Assembly: GCA_947359465.1 (NCBI GenBank) | Contig: OX375880.1 | Coordinates: 10,424,120-10,488,119 of the forward strand | Reading direction: 5' to 3' | Length of the DNA stretch: 64,000 nucleotides | DNA from: Metellina segmentata | Lineage: Eukaryota; Arthropoda; Arachnida; Araneae; Tetragnathidae | Shown: positions 54,476-64,000 of the stretch, piece after piece | Numbering within the stretch: position 1 is the first letter of the stretch | How the letters are laid out: each line of letters starts with the position of its first letter | Program-made: the position numbers and the translations under genes | The notes under the pieces: generated by a model | What the model was told of the DNA's origin: nothing | The model's database searches: none | The model's input: only the letters and a program-made list of their open reading frames with translations

Positions 54476-54760
54476 GGAAAAGGTAGTAATGGTTTTACTC
54501 CTACCTCCTTCATATGTTCTCGGATGGGCACGCCGCGGCCATTTTGTATTGCTTCGAAGGATTCACTGATGAAGAGGTCAATTAAACAGAAGCTGATGAA
54601 ATAACGAAAAACTAAGGTTTATTTACAGAACAGTTTTAAAAGGAATGGGGGTAAATTAAACTTAAGAATTAGTTAACAGAAAAACTGTTGTCCTAGCAAA
54701 GCGTTCTCATTAGTCATCTCCTCTGGTCGCACTCTTTCCTTCTTCCAAAAAAACAAAAAC
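54476..54760 (+). repeat. dispersed repeat A, copy 2
   Basis: Partner of 40455-40750 (CTACCTCCTTCATATGTTCT, GGTTTATTTACAGAACAGTT, AAATTAAACTTAAGAATTAG, CTCCTCTGGTCGCACTC). Class unknown. Confidence 0.6.
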
Positions 54761-54886
54761 AAAAAAAAAACCCCGTTGGTTCTTCGCGGCATCCTTTTGA
54801 GGGGTCGCTCAATAGTTGCCAGCTTTCAATGTTTAACAGGTACTTGTGGCTGTACTGTACAAAGGTTAACTAACGTTTATACTTAC

Positions 54887-55006
54887 GATGGCATTTGCTC
54901 TTTGTGCTGTATGAACCGTCTGGTTTCTCGGCGTAGCCTTCTTTGCAGTCGCACGTTTTCTGCCCGTTGACGAAAGAACAGCTTCCGTCTGGACCACAGT
55001 CACAAG
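54887..55006 (-). CDS. EGF gene: EGF-like exon (CDCGPDG)
   Basis: 120 bp, phase 1-1, acceptor ATTTCTAG, donor GTAAGT. It encodes (A)CDCGPDGSCSFVNGQKTCD, CKEGYAEKPDGSYSTKSKCH. The longest of the CDCG-type repeats, with a four-to-five residue extension in the last loop. Confidence 0.9.
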
Positions 55007-56149
55007 CTAGAAATAAAACAAGGCTTAGTATATGAGGCTTACATCGACCCTAGGATGAAATGGTCGGAGCATGGGTACGCAGTTTTGTATTATTTCTCTA
55101 TTATTATTATTTTACACTATCATTTCTTCCTATTTACATTATTTTATAGTATTCTCCTCCAATTAGGGATCAGGCAAAACATGAGCAATACTGGTCTGGC
55201 TGTGAATAGTTGGTCTTTGAGTAAATTGGCTTTTGGAGTAGTTTACTCGTTTAATTCGAGAATAGGTTAAATGTGGGCAATATTAGTCTTTCTCTGGAGT
55301 GTTGGTCTTTGAGTCGTATGGTTTCAGAGGAATATTTGTTCAAATAGGGGATGGGTTAAAAGTTGGCAACACTAGTCTTCTAGTAAGTAGGTCTCAGAGT
55401 AATGTGGATTTTGGGGAGGCTATTCGTACAATTAAGGGACAAGTTTTAAACTTACAATGTGTTCCAACAACCTGACTAGAGATGCCTTACTCCCGACCTC
55501 TTGATAACAGCTATTTTTTATAGAAAAAATAACAGATTAACCCCAAAATTAGATTTTAACTTAACTTGGTGGGAAGATGGAGTTGAAAAAAGGTTTCTAA
55601 TTAGTAAAGAACAATAAAATAAAATCATTTTGAAGACTCAAATGTGTAATGAATTGACTCATCCGTGACGGCTGAAAGCCCTAATAAAGTTGACAAAGTG
55701 TGCCAGGCACGTGCAGGCGTTTCGGCCCTCCTGCCTCTGAGGAGAAGGGACAAAAGGTATATCTCGCCAACCCCCCTTATCAAGGAACATTATTAAAATT
55801 TTAACTTCAAAAGTAACATTAAAGCAGTAGCACTAAAACAACTTTGGATTCTAACTTCATTTGCTGTCAATAGATGCAGGCCTCGATCTATAGGTGGCAA
55901 ACTTCACATTTGTTCGGAAAGGCAGATTTTTATGGGCGCAAAAATTGGTGTAAAAAATAAACTGTATTAAAACAAACAAAAAATTTATAAGACATGAACG
56001 TGTCGTTCATTGTAAGCACTCCGCAGGTACTTAAGATAGTTGAGCGACCCTTCGATGACATTGAAAAATTATTGCAAACCATTTAATTAAAATAAAAACA
56101 ATAACAGAACTGTAGAAAGAGAGTTGCTACAAGGAGGCGAGGTACCCAA
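55007..56149 (-). other. intron, mostly unrecognised
   Basis: 55655-55760 (GTGACGGCTGAAAGCCCTAA, GCCAGGCACGTGCAGGCGTT) is GC-richer and looks like part of a dispersed element I cannot name. The rest is AT-rich. Confidence 0.4.
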
Positions 56150-58135
56150 CCAGCCAGAAACATCCGACACTTCACAAGTACAGTCATCAACAGTAGTTCC
56201 AAAGCCCAGGTATCAGAATCACCTTTAGTTGCCCAAGACATTGTAGAAAAGTGTCAACCGTCCTTGGATTATGAATTCCCTCGTGATGAAAATGGAAGAT
56301 ATTTCTAACACTAACATCACGGTGTTCTTCCTTCAAATGGCTTCATTATTTTAAAGAGAAGAACTGTATGTGTTACTAGTGCGTAGAAACGGTTAACAAA
56401 GGAATAAAGTTCCCAAAGATTCTGAACAGGATTCTGTGGTACTCGAAATCTTAATTAGTCAGCAGTTCAAAAATCAGAAAAGGAAAAGCTGAACAGGCTT
56501 TACATACTATGATCAGTTCAATTTGCTACATGGTTTGAACAGAGCTCTTCGTGAATGGTAAAATGACAGTTGGAATTTGCTTCATCTTTTGGAGAAAAGA
56601 AGTAAAAGCGTTCCGTTTATACAGACATGGCTCCAAAACCACAACAACTGGTAGGATGAGAATATATAAAGTGAAATCCTTGAAATAATGCCTCATTCAG
56701 TTCATCAACAGATGGTGCAAGATTTTAAAGTAAAGCAGTTTCTCATCGCCGATGGTACTACTGATGTTGCAGGTAAGAAACAATTCAGCTTGTGTCTGAC
56801 ATGAATGAACCCCATCATATCTGAAGTGAGAGAAGACCTCATGGGCAATTCAACAAAAGATATCAATGCTAATACTTTAATTCATACCACTGAGGTCGTA
56901 ATGATTAATCTTAAGAAGTTAGAGGACACTGCTTTGATTGAGCTCGGAATAGGTGTGGTCATTTAAATGGTGTCCAAAATCTCAGTAGATATCATTATTT
57001 GTTCATATAATCAACCATCATTCTTGTGTCTCCAATAAGCAGCTAGGACTTGGTCACTACTTTCTGAAGTCTTGGGGTTAGTGAAGGATGTTGGGAATAT
57101 CATACTATCTTCAGCGAAAAGAAAAAATATTTATTCGGACATTGTGTTCACGCCATGCAATAAAGATAATGAAGAAAAAGCACCTAACCTCCTTCCACTT
57201 TGTCCAACAAGATGGATTAGAGTTAACGCCGTAAACAGATTCCTTTCAAATTACGAAAGGGTACTGCGGACAGTACAAGCCATTTTGAATGACAGAAATG
57301 CAGTTTCGGATTATGGAATGGAAGCAGTAAGAGGACAAAAAGACAACTACAAAAAGCCAAGACACTGTTCGCATTTAAATTAATTTCTTAAAATTTCGGT
57401 TCATGTGAGCAATTTTCTATAGCTTTGCAGAAGACCGTATATACTGTTACGAAAGCAAAGAACAATATCTCTCGGACACACTTTAAAATTGCGGAGCGAT
57501 GAAAATTTTGAATGCATTTGGAGAGAAATAAAAGAATCTGCTTAGCTCTTCGATTTGTAGCTGCCACAGCCATCTCGAAAAAGAAAGTTTCCTTGTCGGT
57601 ATGAAAATTCCAGTAATTTTGAAAGATTCATCCCCGCCAACATCAATAAAATTGTTGACCTTGAAAATACTTGTTTGAAGTGGTTGACATAGTAACCACC
57701 GAAACAGAAAAACGATTAGATCAACCAGGAATAGTGAATCTTTTCAAATTAGAAGTACTTACAAATGCAACAAAAGGAGAAATTGCTAAAGGTACTTCAT
57801 TACAAGAAAATTTGGGTGTTCATGAAAGTGATTTCGATCTTGAAAAAGTGGAAGCCCAGTTGGTTCTGTTACCTAGTGTAGTAAAAGAAAAGATTGTGTC
57901 ATATTTTGAAGTCTGCCATTCTGTTGGTGGCAGAGTCGAGTATAATTACGGAGCTTACGAATGAAGTGTGTGTTCAAACTTATTGAATTAATCTTCATTA
58001 TTCCAGCTCCTTCAGCTTCAGTCGATAGGTCGTTTAGTGCTCATAGACGAGCGTAAACGTATTTGCGCGCAAACATGACTCAAAAACGTTTAAGACATCT
58101 TCAATATTGCAAAAGTCCAATATTGCAAAAATTAA
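56150..58135 (+). pseudogene. hAT-type transposase of the ZMYM1 group, broken
   Basis: Collinear pieces on the plus strand in changing frames: HQQMVQDFKVKQFLIADGTT then DVAGKKQFSLCL (about 56705-56800; the DG-T-D-V block of DUF4371 proteins); NLLPLCPTRWIRVNAVNRFL then NYERVLRTVQAILND (57190-57295); YRYENSSNFERFIPANIN-like near 57600; FEVVDIVTTETEKRLDQPGI (57672-57735); and at 57995-58120 the hAT dimerisation motif PSASVDRSFSAHRR, with MTQKRLRHLQYC. Zinc-finger MYM-type proteins of spiders are built this way. Numerous stops; no terminal repeats located. Confidence 0.8.
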
Positions 58136-59111
58136 TCTTAATTCTATTGTCAAAGCATTTTGTACGTAGAACTACGGTGAGAAAAGGTGAATTTGGCATT
58201 TAAATAATACTGCAATACATTTATGGCCCCAAACTGGTAACTAAGGAAAAATTAATGCTTGATGCGTTTGTGATCGTAAAAAAGTGTCTTGCCCTCCCTC
58301 CATCTTCAAAATGTTGGCACGTCCCTAAAGTGTGCAATTGTGCCCGTTAAACATCGATACTGGGCGAACACATACTTTTAATTTGCTGAATTATCGCCAA
58401 ATTAAGATGACAAGTAACTGAATCGTACAAAGAGAAGCGTTGTTAAATGGACTTAAAGGAAGGTCAAACCGATTCTCTTAGATATGGCACTTCATTCTTT
58501 TAGTTTCAGAGGCGGATTAAGTCATTTTGGGGGCCTTTGTGCAGATAACTCTAAATCTGCTTGCCCTGATTATTATCAGATATTTGCCGACCACCACTAA
58601 TTTTTTTAGAATGCCTTTTATTTTGAGCTTTGACTGCACTTGTGGGACGTAATGTCCGAAACGATTGCAGGCAAAGATATACACATTTGCGGAAAAGAGA
58701 AACATATCAACCCAGTGCTTTTGTGACGTGGTTGATTGGTTGTCTTCGAGGTTATATGACTCTTAGACCAAATACGATCAAGCTGAGCTTAACAAGACAG
58801 ATAACAAGGGTGATAAAGAAAGAGGGGGGGGGGGGTAGGAAGTTGTGATGTCCGTACGCACCTAAAGATGTCCTCCTGAAATCTTTTTTTATGAGGTTGC
58901 AATGGTGTTGAAGAAATGAAAATATGCAAACATGATTATTTAATTCAAACTTAACTCCTAGCAAAAAACAAATTTGAAGGGAATTTTTATTTTACTTGAA
59001 GGTTTATGAAAATTTCTTTCTTTAAATAAAATTTTGTTAGAGGTCATTTTATAAGACATTCCCCATTCAGTTACTTGTACAAGATAGTAAATATTGGTGT
59101 TTCGGTCTTAC
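58136..59111 (-). other. intron, nothing firm
   Basis: A run of ten or eleven G near 58824. 58510-58560 (GGCGGATTAAGTCATTTTGG) may be a hAT end. Confidence 0.35.
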
Positions 59112-59363
59112 CTTTGCATTCATTGTTGTATGAATCGTACAAAAAGCTCGTGTGTTTGCACCGACAATACGACTTGAGAGAGGTTTCGTTGAAATCACAG
59201 TAGGCGTCTTCGGTATAACCACATTTCATATCTCTTTCCCACGAAAATTTGCACCCTTCGATGAATTCGCACACTTCTCCATCGGTGCCGGGCAGGCACT
59301 GACACGCACTGTCCACGCACTTGCCGCCGTGTTTGCACTCGACGTCCGACGCCGTGCAGTCCT
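59112..59363 (-). CDS. EGF gene: double EGF-like exon
   Basis: 252 bp, phase 1-1, acceptor CGTTTTAG, donor GTAAGA. It encodes (E)DCTASDVECKHGGKCVDSA, CQCLPGTDGEVCEF, a canonical EGF with the C-x-C-x-x-G pattern, followed by EGCKFSWERDMKCGYTEDAY, CDFNETSLKSYCRCKHTSFL and YDSYNNECK, a second cysteine-rich module with a possible N-glycosylation site (NET). It differs from the CDCG repeats, so the ectodomain is not a single repeat type. Confidence 0.87.
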
Positions 59364-59415
59364 CTAAAACGAAACACTAGTGAGTTACTTTTAGTTGGTA
59401 GTTAAGTAACTTCAC

Positions 59416-60270
59416 ACAGGAGCAGTACAACTAGGTATGCAACAATACGGTACGATTTTCAATCCGGCCGGTTCCGGTTGGATCCGGCCGGTTTGATACT
59501 TTGTTAAGAAGTCTGTTTAACCAGTATGTATTTTTCCAAAATAGGCTAATTGAATTTACGTAAAAAGGATATTATTTCAAATTGACAAACAAAACATTTA
59601 TTTTAGCATTAGAAAATCAACTTTATTAATACTTATACATAGGTAGGAAATCAATCACCAACAAGTACTAATACTACTAGTAGTAAGTATGAAATGAATT
59701 GATGATGATAATACTTACTAGTTTCCACACCAATAAACATCAGTTTGTTTAAAATGTAGTACTATTCTATTTATATAAAATTAAATAGTCTATCTCTACT
59801 GTCGTTGAGCAAATGACATATAAATTGTACCTAAACTTAAACATGAAGTCATTTCTTTCTTCAATATTTTCTCAAAATCTGTTTCTTTTCTAAAGTTTGT
59901 CTTTTTGCTATAGTCTTTCCTTACAAAGTTTGCTTTTCTAATTCCTCTTCATTAAAAGAATATTATTGATCATTTAAATTATTATTTTTGCTAGAATTCT
60001 CCAAACTGATGACTTAAAAATATAAAATCGATTGATTCACAATCGATTGCTTAATAAACGATTTTGCGATTTTAAAGTTGGGTTTGAATAATCGTTTATT
60101 TAATTTTAAAAATTTCGTTTTATCGGATCCGATAGATGTTGCTGGTTCCGGTAGGTAGCCAAATGATGCCGGATCAGATTGCAATCCCTAAACACAACGG
60201 GCTAATGGCGGAACTCGAAGAATAAAGAATTGATCCCGGACCGTCGCCAGTAGCCCGTTGTGTCGCTCGC
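59416..60270. repeat. SINE tail pieces interrupted by a hAT-like element
   Basis: 59416-59431 (GGAGCAGTACAAC) and 60191-60215 (AACACAACGGGCTAATGGCG) are the two sides of one minus-orientation SINE tail. A plus-orientation tail piece follows at 60228-60270 (GATCCCGGACCGTCGCCAGT, AGCCCGTTGTGTC). Confidence 0.6.
59432..60190. mobile_element. hAT-like element inside a SINE
   Basis: Ends TAGGTATGCAACAATACGG and (complement of right) TAGGGATTGCAATCTGATC. Flanking 8-mers are AGTACAAC and AACACAAC (6 of 8). Both edges carry GGCCGGTTCCGG-like GC-rich segments in an otherwise AT-rich interior. No coding. Confidence 0.5.
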
Positions 60271-60271
60271 C

Positions 60272-61474
60272 AACTATCCGGATCACTTTGAGAAAAAATG
60301 AAATCATCAAAATCCGCATTTTAAAAGTTTCTTATCGGTGAATGATGAAACTGAAGTGTCCGTTGAGGACATTTGAAACATCGTAGTGAAAATTCCTGGT
60401 TGTTCCGAGTGCAGTGCAGAGGACGTAGACGAGTGGGTGATGTGCGATTCTTCGGACTCTGGATTCCAAATTCTAAGTGACATGAACTTCTTCAAAGTGT
60501 GAGAGAAGAACTCATTGACGACACCCGGAAGCATATTACCAACCTTTACCTGGAATAAAAGACACGGGGGAAATTTTAAGCCCGCTGATTCGTTGCTATC
60601 TCTCTCCGAGATCTATGACGTTACTCACCCATAGTGTGCACTCCGCATGTGCGAAAAGTATCACTATTTACTTGCAACGTTTGCGAAAAAAAAACTTTAA
60701 ACTGCTTCGACCGAAAATAGAATACTAATAAAAAAGAAAGCGACAGCTTTTAGATGATTACCAAGCGATAGTTCAACGGTTTGTGCCATCTACTCGTAAT
60801 TTGATCTTAAATGTTTTGGGTTTACTTTTAATTCCAGTATAGGTTCTACACGCATGATTAAAAAAATCCATTTTCGAACTTTAAAGGACAACTGGGACCT
60901 TGAACAGAATAGAAGGCGGAAACAGGGGAGTTTTTCGTTATTACTGGGGATCTGTTGTATAGATTCGTTATTTTTATTGCAGAGGTTTTGCCACAAGCTT
61001 TCAGTTCAAGTAAAAACTACCGAGTAATGATAGAGTCCACGTGAAACATCGCCATTAATGATGATGTTACTTAGTGATGACATAGTCGACAGTTTGCAAC
61101 CAACGAATCAGCGGGCTTAAAATTTCCCCATGTCTTCTATTCCAGGTAAAGGTTGGTAATATGCGGCACGGAAGATGACGACACCATTGCTACTCAACCA
61201 GACCGTCAGCTAGTAAGGCGATTGAGTGTCCTGACACAGCTCTAAAATGGAATCCAGGGGGTCTGAAGAACCACACAGCAGCTACTCGCCAACGTCCTAT
61301 GTGCTGCATTCGCAACATCCAAGAATCTTCAATGTTGTGTTTTTTATGTCCCGAACTGACACTTCTTCTTCGTTTTTATCATTTACCGATAAGAAACTTT
61401 TCAAATGTGGATTTTACTGATTTCATTTTTTCAAAGCGATCCGGATAATTGGAGCTCGGATACTTGGAGTTCTA
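60272..61474. mobile_element. two inverted pogo/Tigger-like derivatives
   Basis: 60272-60605 and the complement of 61086-61474 are homologous. The outer right end reads, reversed, TAGAACTCCAAGTATCCGAG, a Tigger-type terminal repeat with AATTATCCGGATCGCTTTG; the left end keeps only AACTATCCGGATCACTTTG because the SINE abuts it. The left arm encodes a transposase tail (PGCSECSAEDVDEWVMCDSS, GFQILSDMNFFKV, stop). The right arm has the same tail in minus orientation, more decayed. 60606-61085 is the spacer. Confidence 0.65.
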
Positions 61475-61600
61475 CTTTAATTTAAAACTGAGTAGTTAAA
61501 ATTTTGATAATAATAATAAATACAAGAAACAGCTCGAAGGTGAATTCAATCCATCTTTTTACCATTATGGATGTATTGCATAACTACATACAATACTTAC

Positions 61601-61702
61601 TTCTGCAGGTCCCATTCGCCTGAATATAGCCCGGTTTGCAGTCGCAGGATTTTTGACCATTTTTGAAGGAACAGCCATTCTGGTTGCTGCCACAGTCACA
61701 CA
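61601..61702 (-). CDS. EGF gene: EGF-like exon (CDCGSNQ)
   Basis: 102 bp, phase 1-1, acceptor TTTGATAG, donor GTAAGT. It encodes (V)CDCGSNQNGCSFKNGQKSC, DCKPGYIQANGTC. Typical member of the CDCG repeat set; NGT is a possible N-glycosylation site. It is the most 5' EGF exon I can see. Confidence 0.88.
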
Positions 61703-62677
61703 CTATCAAAGCCAAGAAAATTTAAAAAGGGTATTTTTAAAGGGCTTTAAAAAAGGGTATTTTTAAAATTTTTATATCACTTTTGCAAGTTTGAAAATTT
61801 TTTACATTTTAAAACGTATTATTTAAGGTTATTTTATAGATAATTATACATTTTTTACGTCTTACAAATCTCAGGGTCCTGTAAACTACAGTCCTAAATG
61901 TAAATACAGTCGTTCAAACACAAAAATAGTTAAAAGCAAAGAAACAAAGCCCATATTTGTATGTAGAATAGATAAAATTCAACCCATCCTTGCATTTCTA
62001 GTGTCATGAAATGACGTTAGTTATTCAAGTATACCGCCAGAACAATAAATACAGATAACCTATTCGGTGAGTCTTATCTGGTAGTTTCGGAGTTTGTTAT
62101 CATATATTTCCACTTACACAAGGGAAATTGTCATCGTTGATAAATAATTGCATATGAAATGGAAACACCAGCAAGCTAGACTTTATTTTGATTGATAACA
62201 TGCCCTGATTCTGATAAATCTGAGTGAAGTCTTGTATGTAGACGGGAATTCCTCAGTTGACTTTAAGCTTTAACCTCTTCATCCCCGAGGAAAACCCTCC
62301 CCTAAAAGAAGTATTTCATCGGGCATTAAAGGTACTTAAAAAATTAAAAATTTTAATTGCCTGTTATTCCATGAATGAAGAGGTTACAAAATAACTTCCT
62401 AGGAATAAATATATAGACTATAATTTGCCAATTTCAATTCCTCGCAGAACAGTAAAAGACGGTAATGGACCTCGAATCGGAAGTAAATAAAGAGTTATGC
62501 ATTTGTGGAAGTAAATAATAATATTCTACAAACACAAGTTGAAAAGCATACTGTTAAGCCCTCTCTACTGGTTATAATACCCAATTTTGATCTGGATACC
62601 AACATCCAGTTTTGTTCGCAGGTTCGATCGGAATAAGTGAAGTTCTCAATTCGTATCGGATAGAAATACGGACATAC
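61703..62677 (-). other. intron with a short inverted repeat
   Basis: TTAACCTCTTCAT at 62271 and ATGAAGAGGTTA at about 62382 form a 12-bp inverted repeat over about 120 bp, possibly a tiny piggyBac-type MITE. Also a repeated AAAAAGGGTATTTTTAAA (61719, 61751). Confidence 0.45.
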
Positions 62678-62896
62678 CTTTATATATGGTGACCGCCAGG
62701 TTGAAGGACACAGTAAAGGAAGCTGGATTCTTGTTGGTAATTTCGTTTATTTTTCATCAATTCGTCGATGGTATATCTCTTAATTGTAGAGGTGCCATAT
62801 TTTAGGAAATAACTGGCCACCACCAAAAAAAAGCCTCCGTCTATTTTTTTAGCGTCGGCGTTTATCGTTCTCCCCGATTGTACTTCCCCCAATATT
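62678..62896 (-). CDS. EGF gene: possible upstream exon, one-base frameshift
   Basis: Donor GTATGT at 62672-62677 is good; an acceptor CACCCAG at 62897-62903 is plausible. The upstream part reads INADAKKIDGGFFLVVASYF, GTSTIKRYTIDELM. The downstream part, in a frame one base off, reads EITNKNPASFTVSFNLAVTI then YK(G). The two join if one A of the run near 62747 is extra. The C-terminal portion resembles the first strand of a SEA domain. In phase 1 it would feed the exon at 61601. Frameshift, acceptor and SEA assignment are all uncertain. Confidence 0.4.
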
Positions 62897-64000
62897 CTGG
62901 GTGCTACGCCCCGACCTTGCCAGGGGGTCAGTTCTTCTATAGGCCGAGTGACATTGCGCCACTTCAGATATCAACCCCATTGGGTGAAGTGTGAAAACGC
63001 ACCCGTTTCAATTTCTCGGAATCGAGGGGTGATGAACTTGATTTATCCTCAAGAAGTTCAGTGATTTGTTAGGGAACTGGACATTGAAACAAATACCTTG
63101 CAGGTTGTGTTTCCCTGCTTTTAAGGCAAAACAATATTTGATGTGACTGTCATATCACATGCTCTGTAATAGCGAAAAAGAGTGTAACTAAAAGTCAAAC
63201 AAGACATTTAATGATTATAGACAGACATCACAACAGACAAGCATAAGAACAATACGAACAGCGTAAAGACTCAAAGGTAACTAACTCCCTGTATATCATG
63301 AAAAATACTATACCAGACAAATGAACTCATAAGAAGACGTATACAGGAAACAGTAATGCAAACTTAGGAAAGATAGTAATACTAAAACAACAACTCATTA
63401 AAATAAATACTTTTTTTGAAGAAAATATGCAAAACACAATTATCCATAAAATTGTAAATCAAATGCGTTTGGAAATTATGAGTGCCGATTTAGATATATT
63501 TGGCTACAAGAAGGCTGATCGACCAACTTATTTGAGTACCAGACGTTCAGCGTGCTCAATGCCGAGAATAAAGCATTTTTGAAACGGATTGTGAATATCC
63601 AAGTCACTAATTCACAATAATGCTCCCATTTTAACCATAGAACCGAAGAGCATTTCGAGTACAACCCCAAAAAATATTTGGTGTTGTCAAATAATTGAAA
63701 AGACACGCTAGACTAATCAGTCAATGCAAGTTTCGTAAATCCTGTAATTGAAACTGTCGGAACTCTTTAGAAATGGTCTTCCTGATGGTCTTCTGCTTTC
63801 CAACTCACTACATGCCATATGAAAATTTTTATGAAACAAATATGAAAAGTTTATGACCTTTAACCTCTAAGTGGTTGTTTCGACCAGGCATTTCGTCATT
63901 CGGAAAACTGACCAGATCTTGATGGACGAGATCACAGGTCATTCGAACAAAAGAGAATAATTTGAATCTCGCCATCACAATAAAATTTCCAACATCTTAA
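62897..64000. other. no gene seen
   Basis: 62905-63060 is GC-richer (CGACCTTGCCAGGGGGTCAG, AACGCACCCGTTTCAATTTC) and may be a dispersed element. 63476-63706 has an open minus frame without recognised domain. TTTAACCTCTAAGTGGTTGT at 63858 recurs in similar form at 43454 and 54289. Confidence 0.4.

Noticed and set aside
1..64000. Bacterial or viral contamination
   Set aside because: Consistent eukaryotic splice sites, SINEs, LINEs and DNA transposons throughout; no operons or compact coding regions.

Overview
The window looks like nuclear DNA of a spider, probably an araneoid orb-weaver. It is AT-rich, has eukaryotic splice signals, few genes and very many transposon remnants. The spider assignment is inference: it rests on the style of the tRNA-derived SINEs, the BEL/Pao element, the I-group LINE RNase H and the cysteine-rich EGF exons, and no search was possible.

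Layout. 1-6300: a nearly complete BEL/Pao LTR retrotransposon (251-6206) inserted into an older LINE RNase H domain whose halves are still readable on both sides. 7261-8316: an intact single-exon C2H2 protein with ten fingers, the only undamaged complete coding sequence here. 11038-15749: a decayed pogo-like DNA transposon bounded by TA and 26-bp inverted ends, carrying a Copia remnant and a short palindrome array. 16.8-19.3 kb and 21.2-22 kb: clusters of tRNA-derived SINEs. 19458-21219: a frameshifted TPR-protein pseudogene on the minus strand. 21992-24032: a Helitron-like element with many GNA-loop mini-hairpins. 24702-25982: a 5'-truncated LINE. 26333-26828: a four-copy 91-bp minisatellite between 15-bp direct repeats. 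27473-36706: a fold-back MITE, a Tc1 derivative, a Helitron fragment and a 6.6-kb region bounded by outward-facing Tc1 ends that contains Copia, zinc-finger and hAT remnants.

39580 to at least 62896 (minus strand): one large gene spread over more than 23 kb, coding for a multi-EGF single-pass membrane protein. I could place twelve exons; read 5' to 3' they are a possible SEA-like exon, about eight EGF-like units, an exon of unknown fold, two calcium-binding EGF units and a transmembrane exon. Nearly all EGF exons are phase 1-1. Its introns hold hAT, piggyBac, Helitron, Tc1 and pogo copies. One EGF exon has been tandemly duplicated with its flanks. A piggyBac and a Helitron then landed in the second copy, so the first copy shows the empty site of each. 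At least two further EGF exons in the introns are dead.

The zinc-finger gene, the EGF gene and the TPR pseudogene show no functional link to one another. The mobile-element layers give a relative insertion history. Exon borders are read from splice consensus only, and the ends of the EGF gene are not settled: its 5' part lies beyond 63 kb or outside the window, and its cytoplasmic exons left of 39580 were not found.
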